DNA of 64,000 nucleotides from Treponema sp. (GCA_009785215.1 WQWU01000004.1:1-64000); one strand, 5' to 3'; positions 52,519-60,617 are shown, counted from the stretch's first letter. Translations and numbers: made by a program. The notes: generated by a model from the sequence alone, not told the origin.

Positions 52519-53496
52519 ATGATAAAAGTCGGCATACTTTTCGGCGGTAAATCTGCAGAGCACGAGATTTCGTTATTATCTGCAGGTAATGTCGTTGATG
52601 CATTGGATAAAAGTAAATTCGAACCCATTTTAATTAAGATTGATAAATCAGGTAAATGGAATTTTAACGATATATTTTCTTGCGATGTTGTATTCCCGAT
52701 TCTGCATGGACCGTTTGGCGAAGACGGCACGATACAGGGTCTTTTAAAACTGGCAGACATTCCGTTTGTTGGACCTAGTGTGCTTGGTTCTGCAGTTGGC
52801 ATGGATAAAGATGTAATGAAGCGGCTTCTGCGTGATGCAGGCATTCCAATCGGGAAATTTATTGTTGTGCAAAAACATGAAAAGTTTCCATCTTTAGCCG
52901 AAGTTGAACTAATACTTGGTTCTGCCGGGAATGATACTCCAATTTTTATTAAACCTGCAAATATGGGATCTTCTGTCGGAATCAATAAAGTCCGTAACGA
53001 AGCGGAATTAACCGCCGCGCTTAAGGAAGCATTTTTATACGACACAAAAGTTATTATAGAAGAATTTATTTCCGGGCGGGAGATTGAATGCGCGGTACTT
53101 GGCAACGAAGAACCAGAAGCTTCTTTACCCGGCGAAATTATTCCAACGCATGATTTTTATTCATACGATGCAAAATATATCGATGATAACGGAGCTGCGC
53201 TGGAAATCCCTGCAAAACTTGACGTGCAAACAACAAAGCGTATTCAAGAACTTGCAAGAAATGTATTTAAAGTTTTAAACTGCGAAGGTCTTTCCCGTGT
53301 AGATTTGTTTTTAAAAGACGATGGTGAATTAGTTGTAAACGAAATTAACACCATGCCCGGTTTTACAAAAATTAGTATGTACCCAAAAATGTGGGAAGCC
53401 AGCGGTTTAAGTTACACAGACCTTATAACACGGCTTATCGAACTTGCAATCAGCCGTTTTGAAAGAGACAAACAATTAAAAACTAGTAAATTGTAA
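52519..53496 (+). CDS. ddl: D-alanine--D-alanine ligase
   Basis: 325 residues, ATP-grasp enzyme joining two D-Ala for peptidoglycan. VGILFGGKSAEHEISLLSAG opens the fold, PILHGPFGEDGTIQGLL binds substrate, KPANMGSSVGINKV binds ATP, and NEINTMPGFTKISMYP holds metal ligands and the second substrate. It works downstream of Alr (12447). GGAAAGG-like sequence precedes the ATG. Confidence 0.96.
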   Translation: MIKVGILFGGKSAEHEISLLSAGNVVDALDKSKFEPILIKIDKSGKWNFNDIFSCDVVFPILHGPFGEDGTIQGLLKLADIPFVGPSVLGSAVGMDKDVMKRLLRDAGIPIGKFIVVQKHEKFPSLAEVELILGSAGNDTPIFIKPANMGSSVGINKVRNEAELTAALKEAFLYDTKVIIEEFISGREIECAVLGNEEPEASLPGEIIPTHDFYSYDAKYIDDNGAALEIPAKLDVQTTKRIQELARNVFKVLNCEGLSRVDLFLKDDGELVVNEINTMPGFTKISMYPKMWEASGLSYTDLITRLIELAISRFERDKQLKTSKL

Positions 53497-53518
53497 AAGA
53501 AATTCTTATAAAAAGAGT

Positions 53519-53677
53519 TCTCGCAGAGACGCGGGGACGCGGAGAACGCAGAGTTGTTGTCCGATGTCGTAATCCTAATATAATCAAATCTTTGATAGCT
53601 CTCTTTGATTTCTTGGGTTTAAGAGAAGATTGCGAATAAAAACACAGCGGTCTCTGCGCCTCTGCGCCTCAGCGAGA
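53519..53677. repeat. inverted-repeat element between ddl and tnaA
   Basis: A 35-bp GC-rich arm built on CGCAGAG (53519-53553) and an inverted related copy (53643-53677) bracket about 90 bp of AT-rich DNA that has no gene. The layout is that of a small non-coding mobile or REP-like element; a single arm also lies in dus at 46724-46758. The stem could also act as a transcription stop for both converging genes. Confidence 0.75.
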
Positions 53678-53704
53678 AATAATCTAGATAATTTTCTACA
53701 TGGT

Positions 53705-55150
53705 TTACAAGCTGTCGCCGAAATCTGCTCTGAACTTCTGCGCCAGTTTTTGCGGCCAGTCGGAAACAGGTTCCAGTCTGCCAAAGAAAAAGCGCAAAAC
53801 TTCAGGTTCAAATGTAAAACGCAAGCCGCCGATTAAATGGCGGTTTTCATGCAGCCATGTAAGCCTGTCTGCAACATATTTAATCTGAGACAAAGTAAAC
53901 ACACGTTTTGGCAGAGCAAGGCGCAGAAGTTCCATCTCGGCATAATGTTCGCTGCCGTCTGCATTGCGGACTTCGCTTATTGTGCCTCGTTCCATTCCCC
54001 TAAAACCGCCTGCTATATATGAGGCGATTGCCAATGCGCCTGCACGGTATTCGCTTTGCGGAATATGTTCGCAAAACTGCATTGCATTTACGTGGCAGCC
54101 AAGACCGCCTGCAGGTGTAACAACAGAAATGCCCGATAAAAGCAATTCTTTTGCCAATGCCTCAACAAATATTGGTGTTTGTTCAATAACATGAAAATCT
54201 AAACTTTCCCGCAAACCTACTGCAAGCGCTTCCATTTCACGCACAGACATTCCGCCGTAGGTTAAAAATCCTTCGTATAATGGAACTAAACTTATCATTT
54301 TATTGTATAAATCTTCGTTATTTGTAATTATTCCGCCGCCTCTTACGCATCCCAATTTTCGTGCAGAAAAATATGCCATGTCGAATAAACTGCCTAATTC
54401 TAAAGTGATATTTCTTAATGGAACATTAGCAAATTCTTTTTCGCGGGTTTTAATAAAATATAAATTGTCAGATAACAAAGATGCGTCAAAAACTGTAAGT
54501 ATTCCTGCTTCTTTTGCAATTTTTGCCGCTTCACGCATATTTGCCATAGAGACAGGCTGACCGCCGACAAGGTTTGTTCCGGCCTCGATTCTAAGAAAAG
54601 CGATTTTGTCTGCTCCATGTGTTTTTATTTCTTCCCGCAGTCTATCAATATCCAGATCGCCTTTAAAAAGTAAATCGCTTTTTACTTCTAATCCTTCTTT
54701 TCTGATAATTTCTACAACTGTTCCTCCGTTTCGCATAATGTGCGCTTTGGTTGTTGTAAAATGATAATTCATGGGAACAATTTGCCCGGGTTTAATAAAT
54801 ACCTGGCTTATAATGTTTTCGCACGCACGGCCTTGATGGCAGGGAAGAAAGTATTTAGTGCCGAATACTTCGGTAAGCGCTTCTTCTACACGGTAAAAAG
54901 TTTCAGAGCCTGCATAAGAATCATCGGCGTTCATCATTGCTGCATATTGCGCCTGACTCATTGCGTTTACGCCGCTGTCTGTCAGCATATCAAGAAACAC
55001 ATCCCTGTTTTTTAACAGGAATGTATTGTTTCCAGCTTCCTGCGAAGCCTTTAATCTATCTTCTACCGGAATTAGGTTCAACCTTTGAACCATACGTGTT
55101 TTGTGCATTTCTAAGGGAATGTTTTCCCCATTATGGAATTTAACTGCCAT
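53705..55150 (-). CDS. tnaA: tryptophanase / beta-eliminating lyase family
   Basis: 481 residues, PLP lyase of the tryptophanase and tyrosine phenol-lyase family. Family regions: SGVNAMSQAQYAAMMNADDSYAGSETF, YFLPCHQGRACENII, FLRIEAGTNLVGGQPVSM, and DASLLSDN. The PLP Lys is most likely in YFSARKLGCVRGGG, which differs from the SAKKD of well-studied TnaA, so the substrate (Trp, Tyr or another) is open. The C-terminal 15-20 residues extend past the usual end. AGAGG precedes the ATG. No TnaC-type leader peptide was seen. Confidence 0.83.
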   Translation of the reverse strand: MAVKFHNGENIPLEMHKTRMVQRLNLIPVEDRLKASQEAGNNTFLLKNRDVFLDMLTDSGVNAMSQAQYAAMMNADDSYAGSETFYRVEEALTEVFGTKYFLPCHQGRACENIISQVFIKPGQIVPMNYHFTTTKAHIMRNGGTVVEIIRKEGLEVKSDLLFKGDLDIDRLREEIKTHGADKIAFLRIEAGTNLVGGQPVSMANMREAAKIAKEAGILTVFDASLLSDNLYFIKTREKEFANVPLRNITLELGSLFDMAYFSARKLGCVRGGGIITNNEDLYNKMISLVPLYEGFLTYGGMSVREMEALAVGLRESLDFHVIEQTPIFVEALAKELLLSGISVVTPAGGLGCHVNAMQFCEHIPQSEYRAGALAIASYIAGGFRGMERGTISEVRNADGSEHYAEMELLRLALPKRVFTLSQIKYVADRLTWLHENRHLIGGLRFTFEPEVLRFFFGRLEPVSDWPQKLAQKFRADFGDSL

Positions 55151-55178
55151 TTTTTACCTCTTATTAGTGTCTTTTAAT

Positions 55179-55206
55179 ATTGTAACGATTAAGAGGGAAT
55201 TGTAAA
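55179..55206 (-). promoter_or_regulatory. tnaA promoter
   Basis: Minus strand: TTTACA (55201-55206), 16-bp spacer, TACAAT (55179-55184). The leader to the ATG at 55150 is about 20 nt. Confidence 0.65.
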
Positions 55207-55241
55207 GCCGAAATTACGTGTTTTATATTGAGAAAATCGGC

Positions 55242-55715
55242 TTAACTTTTTAATAACATTTCCAATTTTTTTGCATTAACTGCTGCCTGACTCTTTGCAT
55301 GATTATTAAAAAATAATTGAACTATTTTTGTGTTTTTTAATAATTCTTTAACAGGTTCAATAAATGTTTGTAATTCGCTGTCGGAATACATGTAATCGTA
55401 GCGTGAAACATTATTGCCTGTGTACCAGTTTTCCAGGCTGCGGCCGTGAAAACGAAGATATGCTATATCGCTTGTTGCAGTAAAATCAAGCTTTAATAAA
55501 TCTTTATGGTTTGGATTATCAGTTATACACCAGCCGGTATTACGCTGATGGAGAGCTTTATATACCTGATCGTTTTGCCACTTAATGTTCCGCATCTCAA
55601 CTATTACTGGATAGTTTTTTAAATGCAAAGCGGTAGTTATGTTATGTTTTTTCAAAAATGCAGTTTTTGACCAGCCTATGCCCCAAATATCGCCGGCAGG
55701 ATAATTATTTAAATT
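55242..55715 (-). pseudogene. chimeric remnant: umuC fragment fused to DUF72 C-terminal half
   Basis: Open frame running out of the transposon end. Its first 30 or so residues (PAGDIWGIGWSKTAFL, then ITTALHLK) match the UmuC/Y-family polymerase region after the palm domain. At about NYP the sequence changes in frame to the C-terminal half of a DUF72 protein (VIVEMRNIKW, YLRFHGR, QLFFNNHAKSQA). Both genes lack their N-terminal halves. A TTG at 55655 could in principle start a 137-residue product, but nothing suggests it is functional. Confidence 0.75.
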
Positions 55716-55739
55716 GGGTATTTACTTGACGGGGTTTTC
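55715..55739 (+). repeat. transposon inverted repeat, HEPN side
   Basis: 14 terminal bases identical to the other end, then partial similarity; about 20 of 26 positions match overall. Confidence 0.85.
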
Positions 55740-55746
55740 ATGTAAA

Positions 55747-56529
55747 TTATTTTCGACTTCCACCACCTTCACTATTTTCTGTAGGAACACCCTGTTGCTC
55801 ATCGTATTGTTTTAAAAATCCAATAGCAGAAAGCTTATTAAAATTATCATTAAAATGCCATGCCTCACATATATTATTATTATAATTCATTCTTATTAAT
55901 AAATAATAATATTTATCATTTTTGCTATTGTATTTATATTTATCAATAATTATTTTATTATTAGTAGCATTTAATCCAGAAATATTTTCTAAATGAATAA
56001 TTTCAGTAATATTTTTTAATTTTTCTGCAATATTTCCGTCTTCTGTTTTATCATATTTTATATGTCCTATAGATTCAATTTTTTCAGGGTCTTGTTTATT
56101 AAATAATATTTCTTGCCAACTAATACCATATTTACTTTCTATTATGTTTCTTATATTTTGAATAGGTTTTAGTATTTTTGTATTTTTTGAAGATGTTAAT
56201 GCAAATAAAACATCATTATCATCTAAATCTATTCTTGAAGGATAACGCAATTTACTAATTATAACATTCATTTGATTACAATTTGTTAGTATATAATTAA
56301 AACTCTTATCATTCTTTTCACATAAAGCAATCAATTTTGAAAGATTATGATCGTAATCAAATTTTATATTATTATATCTTAAATATCCTTTTAAGTATTT
56401 TTCTACAGATTGAGAACAATGATAATATATTGCTTCTTTATTGGGTTTATATGCAGAATTAAGATATTCTGCTGATTTTAAGTCTTCATCTGCAATAAAT
56501 AACCATTCCGCTACTTCTTTAATATCCAT
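55747..56529 (-). CDS. HEPN domain protein with C-terminal extension
   Basis: 260 residues. Residues 1-130 are a HEPN domain: ADEDLKSAEYLN, YYHCSQSVEKYLKGYL, DYDHNLSKLIALC. The canonical RX4-6H RNase motif is not obvious. About 125 further residues (from WQEILFNKQDPEK), very rich in Asn, Lys and Ile, form an unrecognised domain. Overlaps the MNT gene by 11 bp. In known MNT/HEPN modules the HEPN protein is an RNA-cleaving toxin restrained by its partner; that role is inferred here. Base composition is much more AT-rich than in chromosomal neighbours. Confidence 0.82.
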   Translation of the reverse strand: MDIKEVAEWLFIADEDLKSAEYLNSAYKPNKEAIYYHCSQSVEKYLKGYLRYNNIKFDYDHNLSKLIALCEKNDKSFNYILTNCNQMNVIISKLRYPSRIDLDDNDVLFALTSSKNTKILKPIQNIRNIIESKYGISWQEILFNKQDPEKIESIGHIKYDKTEDGNIAEKLKNITEIIHLENISGLNATNNKIIIDKYKYNSKNDKYYYLLIRMNYNNNICEAWHFNDNFNKLSAIGFLKQYDEQQGVPTENSEGGGSRK

Positions 56530-56848
56530 ATATTAATATTCCTTTTTCACTTATAGTTTTTTCAAATGAATGATATTTTTTATATTCTATAAATTTTTTT
56601 TCTTTAATAATAAACAAATCTGCTGTAAATATTTGATAATTATATAAATAATTTGCTATTTTTCCCATTGTCAATGTAATTTTTTTATCAAATGTATCTG
56701 GAACAACAATATATATATCAATATCACTTTTTTCTGTTGGTTTTCCATAGGCGTAAGAGCCAAAAAGATATATATATTTTGCTTGTACTGTATCGAGAAT
56801 TACCTTTTTTATAATTTCTAATTGTTCTGAAATATCATATTTTTTCAT
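56519..56848 (-). CDS. MNT-type nucleotidyltransferase (antitoxin candidate)
   Basis: 109 residues. The polymerase-beta-like motif is YLFGSYAYGKPTEKSDIDIY, i.e. GS-X10-DxD, intact. Minimal nucleotidyltransferases paired with HEPN proteins can AMPylate and silence the toxin in studied systems. It starts 2 bp after the transposase stop and overlaps the HEPN gene, so all three form one transcript. Confidence 0.87.
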   Translation of the reverse strand: MKKYDISEQLEIIKKVILDTVQAKYIYLFGSYAYGKPTEKSDIDIYIVVPDTFDKKITLTMGKIANYLYNYQIFTADLFIIKEKKFIEYKKYHSFEKTISEKGILIYGY

Positions 56849-56850
56849 AA

Positions 56851-57771
56851 TTAAGCTCCTTTTCTTTCAGCAATAGACTTATAAATAGTAGGTTTTATTT
56901 CTGCGGCCTGTTCTATAAGTCTATAAAACAACTTTCCCCTGCTTGCTGATGTTCTCCTATTAAACCTGAAAGTATATTCATCAAGATAATAAGGCATGTG
57001 TTGATCTGATATAGAACCCTGTAAAGTTCCCATAATCCATCTTTTAAGTAATGATATAACTAAATGAACATTTGGCAATATTTTTTCATCATCTTCATTG
57101 CTTTTTTTATCAGATATTTTATGTTTATATCCAATTTCTTTAATTTTGCTATATCCTCTCCATCCATCTGTAATTATTGTAGACCCTTTTTCAACAGAAT
57201 TTTCAATAAACATTTCAAGATTTTCAGAAGAAGCATCAGATATTAAACCCATTCTTACTCTACCTATTTTTTTACCATCCATTTCTACAGCAATAATTAC
57301 TAAAGTTTTATTTTCAGTACCCCTGCCTCTTTTGCCACCAGATTGTTTTCCGCCTATAAATGCCTCATCAACCTCTACAACACCTTTTAACTTATCCCTA
57401 TTTGGTCTTACCATAGCAATTCTTAACTTATGAAGCCAAAGCCAAGCGGTTTTATAACTCCCTATACCTAAAACTCTTTGTAAACCCAATGCGCTTGTGC
57501 CATTTTTCTGTGAAGTAATCCACCACATAGCTCTAAACCACATAGATAAAGGTTTATGGGAATTTTGAAAAATAGTGCCAGACATAAGGTTATATTTATT
57601 TCTGCATTTCTTACATCTTACAGAAATACCTTGTTCAAAACGGTATTCTATACAGCCACAATCTGCACATTTATAGCCGTCTTTGTACTTGAGATTAAAC
57701 AGATAATCCCTACAAGATTCTTCTGTTCCAAACTTCTTTTCAAATTCCATTAAATTCATTGGATACATCAT
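56851..57771 (-). CDS. IS1595 family transposase
   Basis: 306 residues, full length. N-terminal zinc ribbon (CADCGC and CKKC), then DDE-type core: VVEVDEAFIGG (first Asp), IITDGWRGYSKI (second Asp), and a late HxxxN/E region near NVHLVISLLKRWIMGTLQG. No frameshift or stop, so it may be active. Its start lies 47 bp inside the right inverted repeat. Confidence 0.92.
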   Translation of the reverse strand: MMYPMNLMEFEKKFGTEESCRDYLFNLKYKDGYKCADCGCIEYRFEQGISVRCKKCRNKYNLMSGTIFQNSHKPLSMWFRAMWWITSQKNGTSALGLQRVLGIGSYKTAWLWLHKLRIAMVRPNRDKLKGVVEVDEAFIGGKQSGGKRGRGTENKTLVIIAVEMDGKKIGRVRMGLISDASSENLEMFIENSVEKGSTIITDGWRGYSKIKEIGYKHKISDKKSNEDDEKILPNVHLVISLLKRWIMGTLQGSISDQHMPYYLDEYTFRFNRRTSASRGKLFYRLIEQAAEIKPTIYKSIAERKGA

Positions 57772-57793
57772 ACCCTATATTATATCACAAAGT

Positions 57794-57818
57794 CAATGCC
57801 CTGCCAAGTAAATACCCA
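57794..57818 (-). repeat. transposon inverted repeat, transposase side
   Basis: Reads TGGGTATTTACTTG from 57818 leftward, matching the other end. Confidence 0.85.
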
Positions 57819-57914
57819 CTTTATTCAATTCTTCGTCCTGGTTTAGTTCCAGCCAATTACATAATAACCCTGTGCCGGGCTTGCAAAACCTGTAGCTTTT
57901 GTTATTTTGGTCAT
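57818..57914 (-). pseudogene. 5' remnant of umuD, frameshifted and cut by the transposon
   Basis: From the ATG at 57914 the minus strand encodes MTKITKATGFASPAQGYYVIG; one base is then missing, and the next frame continues LELNQDEELNKV up to the transposon. Together these match the start of UmuD (GFxSPAxxY...LxLNQ), just after its self-cleavage site. The rest of umuD and the start of umuC are gone; a umuC piece lies on the far side of the transposon. Confidence 0.75.
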
Positions 57915-57921
57915 ATTGATT

Positions 57922-57950
57922 ATTGTACTACATAACTGTATAGTAAGCAA
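57922..57950 (-). promoter_or_regulatory. relic umuD promoter
   Basis: Minus strand: TTGCTT (57945-57950), 17-bp spacer, TACAAT (57922-57927), then 7 nt to the ATG. The spacer holds an imperfect palindrome (CTATACAG/TTATGTAG region) where a LexA-type repressor site would be expected. The stretch 57772-58076 otherwise carries only this relic and the kinase control region. Confidence 0.5.
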
Positions 57951-58025
57951 TAGGGTATTGAAAAATAAATTTATATAAAGTTAGGCGGTAATGCGCCTAA
58001 AATATAGTTGAATATTTCTTAATAT

Positions 58026-58055
58026 TTGCATACAATGCAAAAAAATTGTATACAA
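58026..58055. promoter_or_regulatory. paired palindromes upstream of hybrid kinase
   Basis: TTGCATACAATGCAA (58026-58040; arms TTGCAT/ATGCAA) and the perfect 10-bp palindrome TTGTATACAA (58046-58055). The second overlaps a possible -10 box TACAAT (58051-58056), so binding there would block transcription. Confidence 0.5.
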
Positions 58056-58076
58056 TGGGCAAAATGCAGTAATTAT

Positions 58077-60545
58077 ATGAAAACAGCTATTGATATTAAT
58101 AGAATTGGAATGGATCTGCTTGAAAATATGCAGGCAGCTGTCGCTTTATTTGAAGTAATTACCGAAAACGACAAAGTAAAAGATTTACGTTTATTGTGGG
58201 CGAATAAATTATATTTATCTGTTATTAAGTTTACGCTGGAAGAGGCGGTTGGCAAATTATTTTCAGAAGTTGCAGAAAAAGATAAAGCATGGATTCCGCT
58301 GTACGGTGATGTCGGTCTAAGAAGACTGGATACACAGATTGTCGAAAGCTACAGCGATTTAAATAATTCGTTTATTCACGTACAGGCATACTCGCCGGAG
58401 CCAGGGCAGGTTGCAACTATATTGCAGATACGCAGCAAGTTTGTTCAATCGGAACTGGAAAAAGAAAAGGAAGAACAAAAAATCCGTTCTATGCTTGGTC
58501 TTTTACCGGAGGGAATCCTATTCGGAAAATTAATTTATGATAAAGACAAAAAATTAATAGATATAAATTGCATGTATGTGAATCAGGCATTCGAAATTAA
58601 TGAAGGCGTCATTGTAAATTCTCTGCAGGGGAAAAATTTTTACGAAATATATCCCGACAGGCATATAGATGATTTGGTAAAATTAGCTGAAGCAGAATTT
58701 TTGCATGAAAAAGTCAGCTACATAAGGAAAAATATTTTCGGCAGAGAGATCGAAATAAATATTTATCCGCAGGGTAACGAACAGGTTTTTGTTATCGAAA
58801 GGGATATTACCGAACGTCTGCGCCTGGAAGCTGCAGATCTTGCAAACCGGGAAAAGGATAAATTTTTGGCGCACATGAGCCACGAGATACGCACGCCGAT
58901 GAACAGCATAATCGGTTTTTCCGAACTTGCAATGGACGATGAAATCTCGCCTAAAACCAGGCAGTATTTTAAGAACATTATGCAAAACTCGCAATGGCTA
59001 TTGCAAATTATAAATGATATACTTGATATTTCTAAAATTGAATCTGGCAAACTGGAACTGGAAAAGATTCCTTTTTCAATGTCTGATTTATTTGAAAGCT
59101 GCCGTACATTAATTTTTCCAAAAGCTGCCGAAAAAGGACTAACTCTGCATTTATATGCAGAGCCCAGCTTAGGCAGAGTTTTAATAGGTGATCCCCTGCG
59201 TCTGCGGCAGGCTCTTGTGAATCTATTATCCAATGCTGTAAAGTTTACAAATTCCGGAATAGTAAAACTGTTCGCAGCAATATCTGATAAAGATGAAAAT
59301 TCCATAACAATGCGTTTTTGCATAAAAGACAGCGGTATCGGCATGACACAGGAACAAGTGGACAGGATTTTTATGCCGTTTTTGCAGGCAGAGGCAGGTA
59401 CAACACGAAAATACGGAGGAACCGGCCTTGGGCTTTCTATAACCAAAAGCATAGTAGAAATGATGGGCGGAACACTCTCTGTTGAAAGTACATCCGAAGT
59501 TGGAAGCAAGTTCAGCTTTGAAATTACTTTTGATACGATAGATGATACAGGGAGCAGCATATTTGAAGAAAAAATAGCGCTTAACAGGCTTGAAAAACCA
59601 GCATTCAAAGGCGAGGTATTGTTATGCGAAGATAATGTCATGAATCAGCAGGTTATAAACGAGCATCTAACGAGAGTGGGGCTTGATACAGTTATAGCAG
59701 AAAACGGAAGGATCGGCGTAGATATGGTTTATGAACGTAAAATAAAAGGTATAAAACAATTCGATTTAATTTTTATGGACATACACATGCCGGTAATGGA
59801 TGGACTTGAGGCATCCGAAAAAATTATTTCGTTTAATACCGGAATCCCGATAGTGGCAATAACTGCGAATATCATGAATAGCGACAAGGAGCTTTATCAA
59901 AAAAGCGGCATGAGCGACTATATAGGTAAACCATTTACATCTCAGGAATTGTGGCATTGCCTTATGAAATATTTTAAACCCGAAAAATGGCAAAAGGAAG
60001 ATAAAAATAAGCAAAAGCAGTCTGATAATGAAATGCGCCGGAAATTAATTGAAAACTTTGTTATTAATAATAAAAACAAAATAGATGAAATAATAAATGC
60101 ATTAAACACAGAGGATATTAAACTAGCATATAGATTAGCACACAATTTAAAAAGCAATGCAGGGCAGCTGGATAAAAATAAACTGAGTAAAGCTGCCGAA
60201 GAAGTGGAATATAATCTTAAAAATGAAGAAAATCATGTTACTTCTGCCCAGATAGAAACGTTAAAAATAGAACTCTCTGCCGTAATTGCAGAGTTTACGC
60301 CAATGATTCGTAAACAAGCAGCGCCTATCAGTACAGAATTAATGGATATAACAGCAGCTCAGAAATTGCTTGATAATTTAAAACCAATTTTAGAAAACAG
60401 AAATATTGATTGTCTGGGTTTTATAGATAATCTTCGGTTACTGCCGGGAAGCGAAGAATTAATCCTGCAAATCGAAGATTTCGAGTTTGCATCGGCATTA
60501 ATAACTCTTGCTGAATTAAAGAAAAAAATGGCTAAAATTTCATAA
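58077..60545 (+). CDS. hybrid sensor histidine kinase with PAS, receiver and Hpt domains
   Basis: 822 residues, no membrane segment, so cytoplasmic. Two PAS-like regions (about residues 10-130 and 155-260), HisKA with phospho-His in FLAHMSHEIRTPMNS, HATPase with NLLSNAVKFTN and GGTGLGLSI, a receiver with phospho-Asp in LIFMDIHMPVMDGLEA, and a C-terminal Hpt with His in LAHNLKSNAGQL. It can run a complete His-Asp-His relay; the final regulator is not nearby. The ATG at 58077 is preferred over a TTG at 58026 that lies in the palindrome. Confidence 0.9.
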   Translation: MKTAIDINRIGMDLLENMQAAVALFEVITENDKVKDLRLLWANKLYLSVIKFTLEEAVGKLFSEVAEKDKAWIPLYGDVGLRRLDTQIVESYSDLNNSFIHVQAYSPEPGQVATILQIRSKFVQSELEKEKEEQKIRSMLGLLPEGILFGKLIYDKDKKLIDINCMYVNQAFEINEGVIVNSLQGKNFYEIYPDRHIDDLVKLAEAEFLHEKVSYIRKNIFGREIEINIYPQGNEQVFVIERDITERLRLEAADLANREKDKFLAHMSHEIRTPMNSIIGFSELAMDDEISPKTRQYFKNIMQNSQWLLQIINDILDISKIESGKLELEKIPFSMSDLFESCRTLIFPKAAEKGLTLHLYAEPSLGRVLIGDPLRLRQALVNLLSNAVKFTNSGIVKLFAAISDKDENSITMRFCIKDSGIGMTQEQVDRIFMPFLQAEAGTTRKYGGTGLGLSITKSIVEMMGGTLSVESTSEVGSKFSFEITFDTIDDTGSSIFEEKIALNRLEKPAFKGEVLLCEDNVMNQQVINEHLTRVGLDTVIAENGRIGVDMVYERKIKGIKQFDLIFMDIHMPVMDGLEASEKIISFNTGIPIVAITANIMNSDKELYQKSGMSDYIGKPFTSQELWHCLMKYFKPEKWQKEDKNKQKQSDNEMRRKLIENFVINNKNKIDEIINALNTEDIKLAYRLAHNLKSNAGQLDKNKLSKAAEEVEYNLKNEENHVTSAQIETLKIELSAVIAEFTPMIRKQAAPISTELMDITAAQKLLDNLKPILENRNIDCLGFIDNLRLLPGSEELILQIEDFEFASALITLAELKKKMAKIS

Positions 60546-60617
60546 TATTATACTTTTAGAGGATAGAAATAGAGTCTTTTCCCAACCTTTCAGGTAAATT
60601 CTTCAAAATTTTGTAAT

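Larger units (their letters stand above)
55715..57818. mobile_element. IS1595-type transposon carrying an MNT/HEPN pair
   Basis: About 2.1 kb bounded by terminal inverted repeats (55715-55739 and 57794-57818), each starting TGGGTATTTACTTG. It contains an intact transposase and, in the same operon, a nucleotidyltransferase and a HEPN gene. Flanking 8-mers (ATTTAAAT left, CTTTATTC right) do not match, so no target duplication remains; the flanks are unrelated gene fragments, which fits a deletion after insertion. Passenger genes are known in the IS1595 family. Confidence 0.85.

Noticed and set aside
53705-55250. TnaC-like leader peptide control of tnaA
   Set aside because: The leader after the predicted promoter is only about 20 nt and holds no short Trp-containing frame.
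55707-57826. Target-site duplication for the transposon
   Set aside because: The 8-bp flanks (ATTTAAAT and CTTTATTC) differ, and shifting the ends by one base does not help; a later flanking deletion explains this better.
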